From Ensifer sp. USDA 6670 (lineage in GTDB: Bacteria; Pseudomonadota; Alphaproteobacteria; Rhizobiales; Rhizobiaceae): DNA of 64,000 bases. The notes beneath the pieces were generated by a model. That model had not been told where the DNA came from, searched no databases, and worked only from the letters and a program-made list of their open reading frames with translations. The position numbers and the translations under genes are program-made. This document shows positions 1 to 8,971 of the stretch, in pieces. The stretch's first letter is position 1; every line of letters starts with the position of its first letter. The stretch spans positions 248,001 to 312,000 of the forward strand of contig ATWE01000003.1 in assembly GCA_000421085.1 (NCBI GenBank). The letters are read 5' to 3'.

Positions 1-3000
1 CTGTCCGGCGAGCGGCAGAGCCAGAGCGGATTTGCCGCCGGCGTTGAGGTTCACCGTCTCGGCCGATGTCTGTTCGACGGTGACCGGGCCGTTGGTCCTG
101 ACCTGCAGCTGATAATCGCCGGCCGGCCCGTCGGTGTTGGCGATATCGAGCCGCATTTCGGCGCGGTCTCCCGGCGCCAGGAACTTCGGCAGGCTCGCAG
201 TCACGACGACCGGATCGCGGATGACTACGTCCTTGACTGCGTGGCCGACGCCGGATTTCGTCCAGGCGACCGCCATGATCCGCGCCGTTCCATTGAATTG
301 CGGAATGTCGAAGCGCATGTTCGCCATGCCTTCGGCGTCGAGCTTGATGGCGCCCGAGAAGAAGGCGACGAGCTTTTCGGTCGGGGGACTGCCCTGGAGC
401 GGCATTTGTCCGCCGTCGCCGCCCGTGCGCAGCCGGCCGGTCGCGCCGAGCGAGCCGTCGATCAATCGTCCGTAGAGATCGCGCATCTCGAGGCCGAGCC
501 GCCTCTGACCGAAATACCATCCATCGGGATCCGGAGCCTCGTAGCGCGTCAGGTTCAGAATGCCGACATCGACTGCGGCGACCGTGACATAGGCGTCTTC
601 GTTGGCGCCGGCGCCCCGTACCTGAAGGCCGATATCGAGCGGCCTGCGCGGCTCGTTTTTCTCGGGCGCGTCCAGGCTGACGGCGAGCTTTCGGTCCGCC
701 GGATCGACGGCGAGCCACTTGATGCCGATCGCCCGCATGGGCATGCGGCTCTCCTGGGCTTCGCCCGGGCGGTAAAGCGTGGCGGTGACATAGGCGCCCG
801 TACCCCAATCGGCCGTCACCGGCAGTTCCACCTCGCCGCCGGTTTCGGCAATGGCCGTTGTCTTCGTCGCCACCAGGGTCTCCGTGCCGACGGTCACCAG
901 CAGTTCGCCGGCAAAGCGCGGCGAGACCTTGAGCTTTGCCGTCTCCCCGACCGCATAGCTCTCCTTGTCGAGAGCGATCTCCAGCCCGTCCGGGGTCTCC
1001 GTCGAGGTGGCCTCGACATACCAGCCGGCGTCGAACTCGACGCTCGAAGCCGGCCCGTCGAGGGTCGCCGCTTCGATCTCCAGCCGATAACGCCCCCAGC
1101 CGACCGGCACGGAAATTTCGGCGCCGTCCTCCGTCACGTCGGCCGAGCCGGCCGCGACCTGTTTCGTAAAGATGACCGGCTCGTATTTCCAGGCGGTGCC
1201 GTCGCGATACCACTGGTAGTTCCGTTCAACGCTGATCAGCTTCCAGGCGAGACCCGGCATCGCGGTTCTGGTGCCGTCCGCGTCGACGGCGATGACGTGG
1301 AACTTCCCGACCGAGTTTTCGGCGAGATCGCCGGAGAACTCCGGCTTGATGCCGATCATCGGTCCCTCGGGTTTCACCGGCAGGGTCAACGTGCGCTCGA
1401 CCGCGCGGCCGCCGGCCTCGCGCATGCGGACTGTCACACTGGCGTTGAGCAGCTGCGTCGTTCCGGGGACTTCGGCAAGATCGACATGGAAAACCGACTT
1501 GCCGTTTTCATCGAGCGGCTCCAGTCCCTCCAGCGGCAGGCGCGTGTCCTCGCTTGCCTCTTCGTCGGCGAGGCCGAAGAAATAGCCTTCGAACGCTTCG
1601 CTCTGGCGTGTCGGCCTGACGGCAATTTCGCCTTCAAGCGTCAGGCCCGCCGCCGGTGCGCCGTAGAGATAGCGTCCGTCGACGGCGACTTCGACCGGGG
1701 TGCCGACCGCGATCGCCTTTGCTTCGCTCGTCAGGTCGAACTCGGTGCGGTCCGGCACGAAATCGTCGACGAGGAACTGCTTCTCGGCGATCGCAGAGCC
1801 CTTCGGATCGGTGAAGATCTGCATCGTCCAAGTGCCGCGCATCGCATTTACAGCGACCGGCAGATCGAGCGTGTGCCCGCCGAGCTTGCCGCCGTCGCTG
1901 ACGAGGCGGCGGTCCTCGACGCCGTCCGGGCGCAGGAAAACGAAGGTCAGCGGCAACTTCTCGATCGCGGCACCGTTTACGTCGCGGGTGAGCGCTGCGG
2001 CATGAACGGTCTCGCCCGCGCGATAGATGCCGCGTTCCGTCCAGGCGAAGACGTCGATTGCGCCCGGTGCGCCGCGGCCGGTAACGCCGCGGTCGGAAAG
2101 GTCGAAGCCGGCGCGCGTCATGTCGAGGAACACGTAGTCGTCGCTACCGTTTCGGGCGGTGATCGCCGCCGGCGTCATACTGGCCGTGCCGCGGATCAGT
2201 CCGGCGGAAAAGGTTGCGCGTCCTTCCGCATCGGTCGTCGCCGTCCCGAGCACCTCATTGTTCTTCGCGACCAGCTGCAATTCGACTTCCGCAAGAGGCT
2301 TGGCGCTCGCAAGCGAACGCGCGAAGACGGTAAGCCCGTCGGTGCCTGCAAAGGTCGACATGCCGATGTCGGATACGACGAACCATTGCGTGGCGCGCGC
2401 GTCCCAATCCTGTGTAAGCCCGGTTCCCGAGCTCGCCGTCAGCACGTAGACGCCGGGCTTGCGCTGCGGCAGCGCCTCGTCGACCGGAAAGCTCGTCACC
2501 ACTTCCTTGTTCAGCTCGGTCTCGATTCCGATGCTGCCCTGCCAGACGAGCTCGCCGCTCTCGTCCTTGATGCGTTCCTCGCTGTAGCCGTCGAGCTGGG
2601 TGAGGAACTGGGAGCTCGTGAGCAGCGAAGAGATGTTGCGGTCGCCGATACGGTAGAGCTTGAGCTTGGCAGTTTCCGTGTTGACCGAGACGATCGGAAT
2701 GCCGCGCCGTGCAGTCGAGGGCAGAACGAAGCTGTCGCCGGTGAAGCGGACCATCGGCGCGCGATCCTTGACGTATACGTCGAGGCTGACGGGCGTCTCG
2801 ATGATTTCCTCGACCGAGGAGGGCAGGCCCTGCCTCAGCACGAGTTTGTAACGCTGGCCATGCGCCAGGCCTTCGACGCAGATTTCGCTGCCCTTGGCTT
2901 CCACCGCCTTCGGCGCGGCGCCATCGAGCGTCACGAAGGAGGAATAATCGGGACCGTTCTTCAGAAGCGGCTCGGAGAATTGGACGCAGGCGCGGGGGCT

Positions 3001-3828
3001 GGCGCTGTCTGCATCGACCGTGTTGCCGGTGACCCGGAAGCCTTGCCGCGCCTTGAGGTCGAGATAAGCCGTCTCGACCGTCTTTGCCTGCACGAGCTTA
3101 AGGCTCGCCTTGTAGGACTGAAGCGCGGCGCGATAGTTCTGCAGCTTGTCGAGTGCCTGGGCGAGAGTGGCGAGCGCATGCGCGCGACTTTGCGCAGTCC
3201 GCGTCAGTTGATAGCCGTTGAGCGCGGCAAGGGCAGCTTCGCTCGCCATGTCCGTGCCGCCCGTAAACCGGTTGGCAGCCTCAGCCGTCTCCAGCCACAG
3301 CGCGCTGTCTTCCGGCGTTATCGCAAGCGCGCCGCGGAAGGCCTTGAGGGAGGCGACGAAGTTTCCGGCCGTCAATTCGCTGCGCGCCGTCTCGACCAGG
3401 CCGTTGACCCCGAAACCCTGCTGGTCGTCGGCTAGAATGAGATTCGCCTTCACATCGCGCGCCTGCTGCAGGAGATCGTCCGACACGAAGTCGAGGCGCG
3501 GCGGTGCCCCGATGTCGGCTTCGCCCGCGGCTGTTTCGACGACCTTGCCGGCGATGGCCCCCGTAAACGTGTTCAACTGGTTGAAGTCGGACTTGAGGAA
3601 GCACCACTTCACCTTTGGATTGTAGGTGAAGGCCCTGCAGGAACGGTCGGCGATGCAGGCACTCTGGCATTGGTCGAGCGATACGTTCTGCTCGGTGCGC
3701 AGATCGAAGCCGAAATAGTCGGCATCATTGGCAATCTCGATCCGGCGTTCGGGCCCGGCCGCTGCGACTGGCGTCCCCAGGGAAACGAGTGTGAAAAGAA
3801 GGGTGGAAAGACCGAGAAACGCGCGCAT
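1..3828 (-). CDS. alpha-2-macroglobulin family protein with N-terminal PAN/Apple domain (3' end outside window)
   Basis: The reading frame is open from an ATG at 3828 to the window edge, giving 1276 residues without the C-terminus. A signal peptide covers about residues 1-23. A PAN/Apple-like cysteine module follows at about 30-80, with a CQSAC start, and then a short helical TPR-like stretch near 115-190. After that come the repeated beta-sandwich MG domains typical of bacterial alpha-2-macroglobulins, including a PxVxFTGDxFVLP segment and a RGIYRAGETVH segment. Family members are periplasmic or outer-membrane-linked protease traps and often pair with a penicillin-binding protein. The thioester region (CxEQ) would lie beyond the visible part, so trapping chemistry cannot be judged. 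The gene is divergent from deoR, with about 260 bases between them. Confidence 0.88.
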   Translation of the reverse strand, partial: MRAFLGLSTLLFTLVSLGTPVAAAGPERRIEIANDADYFGFDLRTEQNVSLDQCQSACIADRSCRAFTYNPKVKWCFLKSDFNQLNTFTGAIAGKVVETAAGEADIGAPPRLDFVSDDLLQQARDVKANLILADDQQGFGVNGLVETARSELTAGNFVASLKAFRGALAITPEDSALWLETAEAANRFTGGTDMASEAALAALNGYQLTRTAQSRAHALATLAQALDKLQNYRAALQSYKASLKLVQAKTVETAYLDLKARQGFRVTGNTVDADSASPRACVQFSEPLLKNGPDYSSFVTLDGAAPKAVEAKGSEICVEGLAHGQRYKLVLRQGLPSSVEEIIETPVSLDVYVKDRAPMVRFTGDSFVLPSTARRGIPIVSVNTETAKLKLYRIGDRNISSLLTSSQFLTQLDGYSEERIKDESGELVWQGSIGIETELNKEVVTSFPVDEALPQRKPGVYVLTASSGTGLTQDWDARATQWFVVSDIGMSTFAGTDGLTVFARSLASAKPLAEVELQLVAKNNEVLGTATTDAEGRATFSAGLIRGTASMTPAAITARNGSDDYVFLDMTRAGFDLSDRGVTGRGAPGAIDVFAWTERGIYRAGETVHAAALTRDVNGAAIEKLPLTFVFLRPDGVEDRRLVSDGGKLGGHTLDLPVAVNAMRGTWTMQIFTDPKGSAIAEKQFLVDDFVPDRTEFDLTSEAKAIAVGTPVEVAVDGRYLYGAPAAGLTLEGEIAVRPTRQSEAFEGYFFGLADEEASEDTRLPLEGLEPLDENGKSVFHVDLAEVPGTTQLLNASVTVRMREAGGRAVERTLTLPVKPEGPMIGIKPEFSGDLAENSVGKFHVIAVDADGTRTAMPGLAWKLISVERNYQWYRDGTAWKYEPVIFTKQVAAGSADVTEDGAEISVPVGWGRYRLEIEAATLDGPASSVEFDAGWYVEATSTETPDGLEIALDKESYAVGETAKLKVSPRFAGELLVTVGTETLVATKTTAIAETGGEVELPVTADWGTGAYVTATLYRPGEAQESRMPMRAIGIKWLAVDPADRKLAVSLDAPEKNEPRRPLDIGLQVRGAGANEDAYVTVAAVDVGILNLTRYEAPDPDGWYFGQRRLGLEMRDLYGRLIDGSLGATGRLRTGGDGGQMPLQGSPPTEKLVAFFSGAIKLDAEGMANMRFDIPQFNGTARIMAVAWTKSGVGHAVKDVVIRDPVVVTASLPKFLAPGDRAEMRLDIANTDGPAGDYQLQVRTNGPVTVEQTSAETVNLNAGGKSALALPLAGQ

Positions 3829-4090
3829 AGACAAAAGTCCCCCCGACGCTGGCCGCTTCGATTGTACATCACTTTTTCAACCTTCGCCGGGCGTTGTCAA
3901 TCGAGGAAGCGGCGAGTTCAGGGACATCCTGCGGCTGTGCGGCGCCGGGTGTGCCCTGGGGCACGGGCTCATGAGCCAGCTGATCCGGCTGGCCTTGCCC
4001 CAGCGCATCGCTTGCGGGTCGAGGCTATGTTGTGATATTTCTCACAGAATAACATTGCGCAAAATGCTTTCCTTCTAATTTGGAAGAGCC
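3829..4090. promoter_or_regulatory. divergent intergenic region between the macroglobulin gene and deoR
   Basis: These 262 bases hold the upstream regions of both divergent genes. The side nearest deoR is AT-rich and carries a CRP-type palindrome (listed separately). I see no small gene here; the short open frames through it are shadows. Confidence 0.5.
4031..4046. promoter_or_regulatory. CRP/FNR-type palindrome upstream of deoR
   Basis: TGTGATATTTCTCACA matches the classical CRP consensus TGTGA-N6-TCACA in both half-sites. It ends 44 bases before the deoR ATG. In E. coli the deo genes are under CRP as well as DeoR control. Which Crp/Fnr-family protein would bind here in a rhizobium is not shown by the sequence. 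Confidence 0.45.
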
Positions 4091-4837
4091 ATGGCCAGCC
4101 GCAGGGAAACACGCATCGCCACCTTGTCCGACGCGCTATCGGCGCGGCGGGTCGTGCATCTGAGAGAGGCGGCGGCGCTGCTCGGCGTATCGGAAATGAC
4201 CGTCCGCCGTGATGTCGCCGACAACCCTGGACTGTTCGGATATCTGGGCGGCCATATCGTCCCGGCTGCCGGGATCGAGAGCGATGCGCCCTACGAACTC
4301 GCCCGCGCGGCCGACAGTCACGCCGGTGCCAAGCGGCAGGCTTGCTTTCATGCCGCCCGGCACATTCGCCCCGATGAGACGATTTTCATCGATTGCGGCA
4401 CGACCCTCGAATACCTGGTAGAGCTGATACCGGATGATTACGCGATTACGGCGATATGTTATTCCCTGAACACGGCCGAAAGGCTGGCGCGCAAGGCAAA
4501 TCTCCGCATGGTGATGCTGGGCGGCGTGTATCACCCGTCGTCGGCCTCCTTTTCCGGCGCGCCCGGTATCGAGACGCTCGACCAGCTCGGCATCAATGTC
4601 GCCTTTCTGTCGGCGGCCGGGATAGACCTGGCGAGGGGAGCGACCTGCGTTCATTTCCACGAGGTGCCGGTCAAGCAGAAGGTGATTTCGCTGGCGCGCG
4701 AGAATTACCTCGTCGCCGACAGCAGCAAGCTCGGCAAGCTGAAGGCGGCTTTTTTTGCTCCACCCGGTGCTTTCCGGTCCCTCATCACGGAAGACGGCGA
4801 AACCGCGCTGGCCGGCGATTTGATGTCTGTGCCTTGA
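4091..4837 (+). CDS. deoR: DeoR/GlpR-family transcriptional regulator, probable deoxyribose operon repressor
   Basis: The product has 248 residues. An N-terminal DeoR-type helix-turn-helix lies at about 20-55, with the recognition helix around SEMTVRRDV. A DeoR C-terminal sugar-phosphate sensor domain (ISOCOT fold) follows, with IDCGTTLEY at about 98-106 and a conserved DSSKLGK near 215. The ATG at 4091 has a GGAAGAG ribosome site 2 bases upstream of its leading GCC. It sits directly upstream of deoC and in the same direction. The deoC leader carries a 15/16 match to the E. coli DeoR operator, which strongly supports assignment as the local deo repressor rather than a general DeoR-family member. 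The inducer is presumably deoxyribose 5-phosphate (inference). Confidence 0.88.
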   Translation: MASRRETRIATLSDALSARRVVHLREAAALLGVSEMTVRRDVADNPGLFGYLGGHIVPAAGIESDAPYELARAADSHAGAKRQACFHAARHIRPDETIFIDCGTTLEYLVELIPDDYAITAICYSLNTAERLARKANLRMVMLGGVYHPSSASFSGAPGIETLDQLGINVAFLSAAGIDLARGATCVHFHEVPVKQKVISLARENYLVADSSKLGKLKAAFFAPPGAFRSLITEDGETALAGDLMSVP

Positions 4838-4861
4838 AGATATGAGAGCGGGCAACCTCGC

Positions 4862-4918
4862 CTTGACAGGCGACAGAAATGATGGACGTTTTACAAACAT
4901 TGTGTTAGAAATCTAACA
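4862..4918 (+). promoter_or_regulatory. deoC promoter region with DeoR operator
   Basis: A CTTGACA -35-like element at 4862-4868 is followed by the palindrome TGTTAGAAATCTAACA at 4903-4918. Its half-sites TGTTAGA and TCTAACA are perfect inverted repeats. The E. coli DeoR operator is TGTTAGAATTCTAACA, so only one of 16 bases differs. The operator lies about 60 bases before the preferred deoC start, a position suited to repression. Confidence 0.75.
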
Positions 4919-4977
4919 TTCTTTCGTTCGCTCTTTGGAGCGCGCCGCCGGTGTACCGGGAAGAGGGGAGAAATCGG

Positions 4978-5982
4978 TTGGAAGACCTTGCTCGGAAAAG
5001 CGCGGCGGTGCACCCCGCCGGCGCGGGCCACAACTGGCCGCGCAATGACGGTGTCGAGCTCGACCTGTCCTGGGTGCTCGATCAGCGCGTCAATCTCTCT
5101 GCGGCAGAGCGCCGCGTTCAGACGCTGCCTGGCCGGCGCACCGTCAAGAAGGATGCGCAGGCCGCCTGGCTCTTGAAAGCCGTTACCTGCATCGATCTTA
5201 CGACGCTCAACGGCGACGACACGACCGAGCGAGTCAAACGCCTCTGCGCCAAGGCGCGCCAGCCGGTGCGTCAGGACATTCTCGACGCGCTCGGCATGGG
5301 CGATCGAGGCATCACGACCGGGGCGATCTGTGTCTATCATCGCTTCGTTTCGACCGCGGTGGAGGCCCTGGAGGGTTCCGGCATTCCGGTGGCGGCGGTG
5401 TCCACGGGCTTTCCGGCCGGTCTCGTTCCACATGACGTCAAGCTCAGGGAAATCAAGTCCTCGGTTGCCGATGGTGCTCGGGAGATCGACATCGTCATCA
5501 CACGCGAGCACGTGCTGACCGGAAACTGGCAGGCACTCTATGAGGAAATGCGGGATTTCCGTGCGGCCTGTGGCGATGCGCATGTCAAGGCTATCCTCGC
5601 GACCGGCGATCTCAAGACGCTTCGCAACGTCGCGCGGGCTTCGCTCGTCTGCATGATGGCGGGTGCCGACTTCATCAAGACGTCGACCGGAAAAGAAGGG
5701 GTGAACGCGACCCTGCTCGTCACCCTCGCCATGCTCCGGATGATCCGCGCCTATGAGGAGCGAACCGGAATCAAGGTCGGCTACAAGCCGGCCGGCGGGA
5801 TCTCTGCCGCCAAGGATGTGCTGAACTATCAGTTCCTCATGAAGGAAGAGCTTGGGCGGGAATGGCTCGAGCCCAACCTTTTCCGCGTCGGGGCGTCGAG
5901 CCTGCTCGCCGACATCGAGCGACAACTCGAACATCATGTCAGCGGCGCGTATTCGGCCCTCAACAGACACCCGATCGGATAA
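4978..5982 (+). CDS. deoC: deoxyribose-phosphate aldolase
   Basis: This enzyme cleaves 2-deoxy-D-ribose 5-phosphate to glyceraldehyde 3-phosphate and acetaldehyde in the cytoplasm. The TIM-barrel active site is intact: the Schiff-base lysine is K234 in the FIKTSTG motif, and the second lysine is K270 in GYKPAGG. I choose the TTG at 4978 because AGAGGGGAG lies just upstream at good spacing; a GTG at 4951 is in frame but precedes that ribosome site. With the TTG start the protein is 334 residues, longer than E. coli DeoC (about 259) and like the larger alphaproteobacterial and eukaryotic forms. It is the first gene of a five-gene operon, 4 bases ahead of the aldehyde dehydrogenase. Confidence 0.93.
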   Translation: MEDLARKSAAVHPAGAGHNWPRNDGVELDLSWVLDQRVNLSAAERRVQTLPGRRTVKKDAQAAWLLKAVTCIDLTTLNGDDTTERVKRLCAKARQPVRQDILDALGMGDRGITTGAICVYHRFVSTAVEALEGSGIPVAAVSTGFPAGLVPHDVKLREIKSSVADGAREIDIVITREHVLTGNWQALYEEMRDFRAACGDAHVKAILATGDLKTLRNVARASLVCMMAGADFIKTSTGKEGVNATLLVTLAMLRMIRAYEERTGIKVGYKPAGGISAAKDVLNYQFLMKEELGREWLEPNLFRVGASSLLADIERQLEHHVSGAYSALNRHPIG

Positions 5983-5986
5983 TCAG

Positions 5987-8371
5987 ATGAGCGTTGCCAC
6001 TTTCTTCGACGAAATGTCCTATGGCCCGGCCCCCGAAGCCGACACCGAGGCGCGCGCCTGGCTCGCCCGGCACGAAGGCAAGCTCGGCCACTTCATAAAC
6101 GGCGCATTCGTGGGTTCAGCCTCAGGCAAGTCCTTCGACACGTTCGAGCCGGCAACGGGCAAATTGCTCGCGAAAATCGCACATGGCGGGCGCGACGACG
6201 TGAACGCGGCGGTGGCGGCGGCGCGCAAGGCGCAGGGCTCGTGGGCAAAGCTCTCCGGACATGGCCGCGCCCGGCACCTCTATGCGCTCGCGCGCCTGAT
6301 CCAGCGCCATGCGCGCCTGATCGCGGTCGTCGAAGCGCTTGACAACGGCAAGCCGATCCGGGAAACGCGCGACATCGACATTCCGCTTGCCGCTCGCCAC
6401 TTCTATCATCATGCCGGCTGGGCACAGCTGCAGGAGACGGAATTCGCCGACCAGGTGCCCGTGGGCGTCGTCGGACAGGTCATCCCCTGGAACTTCCCCT
6501 TCCTGATGCTCGCCTGGAAGGTTGCGCCGGCGCTGGCGCTCGGCAATTCCGTCATCCTGAAGCCGGCGGAGTTCACGCCCTTGACGGCGCTGCTCTTCGC
6601 GGAGCTTTCCGCCGCAGCGGGCCTCCCCCCGGGCGTGCTGAACGTGGTGACGGGCGAGGGCGAGACGGGGGCCCTGATCGTCGAGCACGAGGATATCGAC
6701 AAGATCGCCTTTACCGGCTCGACCGAAGTCGGACGCCTCATCCGCGAGAAGACAGCGGGGAGCGGCAAATCGCTGACGCTGGAACTTGGCGGCAAGTCGC
6801 CCTTCATCGTCTTCGACGATGCCGATATCGATGCGGCGGTCGAGGGCGTCGTGGATGCGATCTGGTTCAATCAGGGCCAGGTCTGCTGCGCCGGTTCACG
6901 CCTTCTGGTGCAGGAGGGCGTGGCGCCGGTCTTTCATGATCGCCTGAAGCGACGCATGCAAACGCTCCGCGTCGGTCATCCGCTCGACAAGGCAATCGAT
7001 ATGGCGGCGATCGTCGCGCCAGTGCAACTGCAGCGAATCGAAGAGCTGGTGGCGAAGGGCGTCGCCGAAGGCGCATCTCTGCATCAGCCGAAAATCGAAC
7101 TGCCGAAGGGCGGCAGCTTCTTTCGCCCGACGCTGTTGACCGGGGTCCAGCCGACTTCCGTCGTCGCGACCGAGGAAATCTTCGGGCCGGTGGCGGTATC
7201 GATGACCTTCCGCACGCCGGAGGAGGCGATCCAGCTTGCAAACCATAGCCGCTACGGCCTTGCCGCGAGCGTCTGGAGCGAAACGATCGGTCTTGCCCTG
7301 CATGTTGCCGCCAAGCTTGCGGCCGGCGTCGTCTGGGTCAATGCGACCAACCTCTTCGACGCGTCGAGCGGCTTCGGCGGAAAACGCGAGTCCGGCTTCG
7401 GCCGCGAAGGCGGGCGGGAGGGCTGCTACGAATATCTGAAGCCGAAGGCCTGGATGGGGCGCAAGCTGCGACCCGAATACGGCTTGCCGGCCTCGAAGCC
7501 GGCCGCCGGTGATTTCGCCGTTCCGGCGCTCGACCGCACTGCCAAGCTCTTCGTCGGCGGCAAGCAGGCGCGGCCGGACGGGAACTATTCGCGGCCTGTG
7601 CTTTCCCCGAAAGGCAAGGTGATCGGCGAAGTCGGCGAGGGCAACCGCAAGGATATCCGCAATGCCGTCGTTGCGGCGCGGGGCGCCTCGGGCTGGTCTT
7701 CGGCAACCGCGCATAACCGCGCCCAGATCCTCTATTACATCGCGGAGAACCTGAGCGGCCGTGGGGCGGAATTCGCCGACCGCATCGCTGCCATGACCGG
7801 GGCCTCGGCAGCCAATGCCCGAACGGAGGTCGAAGCTTCGATCGCCCGGCTGTTCAGCTACGGAGCCTGGGCGGACAAATACGAGGGCACCGTGCACCAG
7901 CCGCCCTTGCGCGGCGTAGCACTGGCCATGCCGGAACCCCAGGGCGTCGTCGGCGTCATCTGCCCCCCGGAAGCGCCGCTGCTCGGGCTTGTCAGTCTCG
8001 TGGCGCCGCTGATTGCAGTCGGAAACCGGGTGGTCGCCGTGCCGAGCGAAGCGCATCCTCTCGCCGCGACCGACTTCTATTCGGTCCTCGAGACCTCGGA
8101 CGTGCCGTCCGGCGTCATCAACATCGTCACCGGATCTGCGATCGAACTCGCCAAGGCACTCGCCGCGCACAACGACGTGGACGCGCTCTGGGCGTTCGGC
8201 TCGCCCGAACTTTCAACGCTCGTCGAGAAGCTGTCCGTCGGCAACCTCAAGCGTACCTTCGTGGATTACGGCAAGGCGATCGACTGGACGGATCGCTTGG
8301 CCGCCGAAGGACAGGCGTTCCTCCGGCGAGCGGTCGACGTCAAGAACATCTGGATTCCCTACGGCGAATAG
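5987..8371 (+). CDS. two-domain aldehyde dehydrogenase (ALDH16-like)
   Basis: The protein has 794 residues and two aldehyde dehydrogenase units in tandem. The first (about 30-490) is complete: VIPWNFP near 160, general-base E266 in LELGGKSP and catalytic C300 in GQVCC. The second (about 515-794) is recognisable (VGVICPPEAP, GVINIVTG) but shortened and lacks the catalytic Cys/Glu region. This arrangement matches the ALDH16 family, in which the C-terminal domain is non-catalytic. Its position right after deoC suggests it oxidises acetaldehyde, or the other deoxyribose-derived aldehyde, with NAD(P)+. The ATG at 5987 follows the deoC stop by 4 bases, so the two are co-transcribed and probably translationally coupled. 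Substrate is inferred from context only. Confidence 0.88.
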   Translation: MSVATFFDEMSYGPAPEADTEARAWLARHEGKLGHFINGAFVGSASGKSFDTFEPATGKLLAKIAHGGRDDVNAAVAAARKAQGSWAKLSGHGRARHLYALARLIQRHARLIAVVEALDNGKPIRETRDIDIPLAARHFYHHAGWAQLQETEFADQVPVGVVGQVIPWNFPFLMLAWKVAPALALGNSVILKPAEFTPLTALLFAELSAAAGLPPGVLNVVTGEGETGALIVEHEDIDKIAFTGSTEVGRLIREKTAGSGKSLTLELGGKSPFIVFDDADIDAAVEGVVDAIWFNQGQVCCAGSRLLVQEGVAPVFHDRLKRRMQTLRVGHPLDKAIDMAAIVAPVQLQRIEELVAKGVAEGASLHQPKIELPKGGSFFRPTLLTGVQPTSVVATEEIFGPVAVSMTFRTPEEAIQLANHSRYGLAASVWSETIGLALHVAAKLAAGVVWVNATNLFDASSGFGGKRESGFGREGGREGCYEYLKPKAWMGRKLRPEYGLPASKPAAGDFAVPALDRTAKLFVGGKQARPDGNYSRPVLSPKGKVIGEVGEGNRKDIRNAVVAARGASGWSSATAHNRAQILYYIAENLSGRGAEFADRIAAMTGASAANARTEVEASIARLFSYGAWADKYEGTVHQPPLRGVALAMPEPQGVVGVICPPEAPLLGLVSLVAPLIAVGNRVVAVPSEAHPLAATDFYSVLETSDVPSGVINIVTGSAIELAKALAAHNDVDALWAFGSPELSTLVEKLSVGNLKRTFVDYGKAIDWTDRLAAEGQAFLRRAVDVKNIWIPYGE

Positions 8372-8383
8372 CCTCTCGCTCTT

Positions 8384-8403
8384 GGACGAGCGGGTGCTCG
8401 TCC
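8384..8403. other. intra-operon stem-loop
   Basis: A perfect 8-bp stem (GGACGAGC / GCTCGTCC) with a GGGT loop lies just after the aldehyde dehydrogenase stop, in the 125-base gap before the RbsD/FucU gene. There is no U-run, so it is more likely an mRNA-stabilising or processing hairpin than a strong terminator. Confidence 0.45.
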
Positions 8404-8496
8404 CATCGGAAGCGTGGAGAAAGAGCGACAGGCTGTTGACGGCGCGCGCCAGAAACGGCCTGATGCGACGGCGCTTAGCAGTGGAGGAAGACAGGA

Positions 8497-8952
8497 ATGC
8501 TCAAGAATATCGACCCGGCTCTCAATGCCGATGTGCTGCACGCGCTGCGATCGATGGGCCATGGCGACACGCTGGTGATTTCCGATACCAATTTCCCGTC
8601 GGATGCCATCGCCCGGCAGACCACGCTCGGCAAACTGCTGCACATCGACAATGTTTCTTCGGCGCGCGCGGCAAGGGCGATCCTTTCGGTCCTACCCCTC
8701 GATACGCCGCTTCAGCCCTCGGCCGGGCGCATGGAAGTCATGGGGGCGCCGGACGAGGTCCCGGCGGTGCAGCGCGAGGTGCAGGCCGAGATCGACCACG
8801 CCGAAGGGAAGTCCGCTCCGATGTACGGCATCGAGCGCTTTGCTTTCTACGAGGAAGCAAAGAAGGCCTACTGCGTCATCACCACCGGTGAAACGCGTTT
8901 CTACGGCTGCTTTCTTTTCACCAAGGGCGTCGTTCCGCCGGAAAACGTCTGA
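8497..8952 (+). CDS. RbsD/FucU-family sugar mutarotase
   Basis: The 151-residue protein has the RbsD/FucU fold signature, including MGHGDTLVISDTNFPS at about 20-35, which contains the conserved histidine, and a C-terminal YGCFLFTKG segment. Family members interconvert sugar anomers (ribose, fucose); they are small cytoplasmic ring-forming proteins. The ATG at 8497 has GGAGGA upstream. Its place in the deo operon suggests that it acts on deoxyribose or another sugar liberated by nucleoside catabolism. The length and sequence favour FucU over RbsD, but the substrate cannot be read from sequence. Confidence 0.85.
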   Translation: MLKNIDPALNADVLHALRSMGHGDTLVISDTNFPSDAIARQTTLGKLLHIDNVSSARAARAILSVLPLDTPLQPSAGRMEVMGAPDEVPAVQREVQAEIDHAEGKSAPMYGIERFAFYEEAKKAYCVITTGETRFYGCFLFTKGVVPPENV

Positions 8953-8971
8953 GCCGCGCGAGGTTACGCCC

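Noticed and set aside
241-3435. 1064-codon open frame on the plus strand
   Set aside because: It is antisense to the macroglobulin gene; its translation is Arg/Asp-rich without domain motifs, while the minus strand gives a signal peptide and MG-domain motifs.
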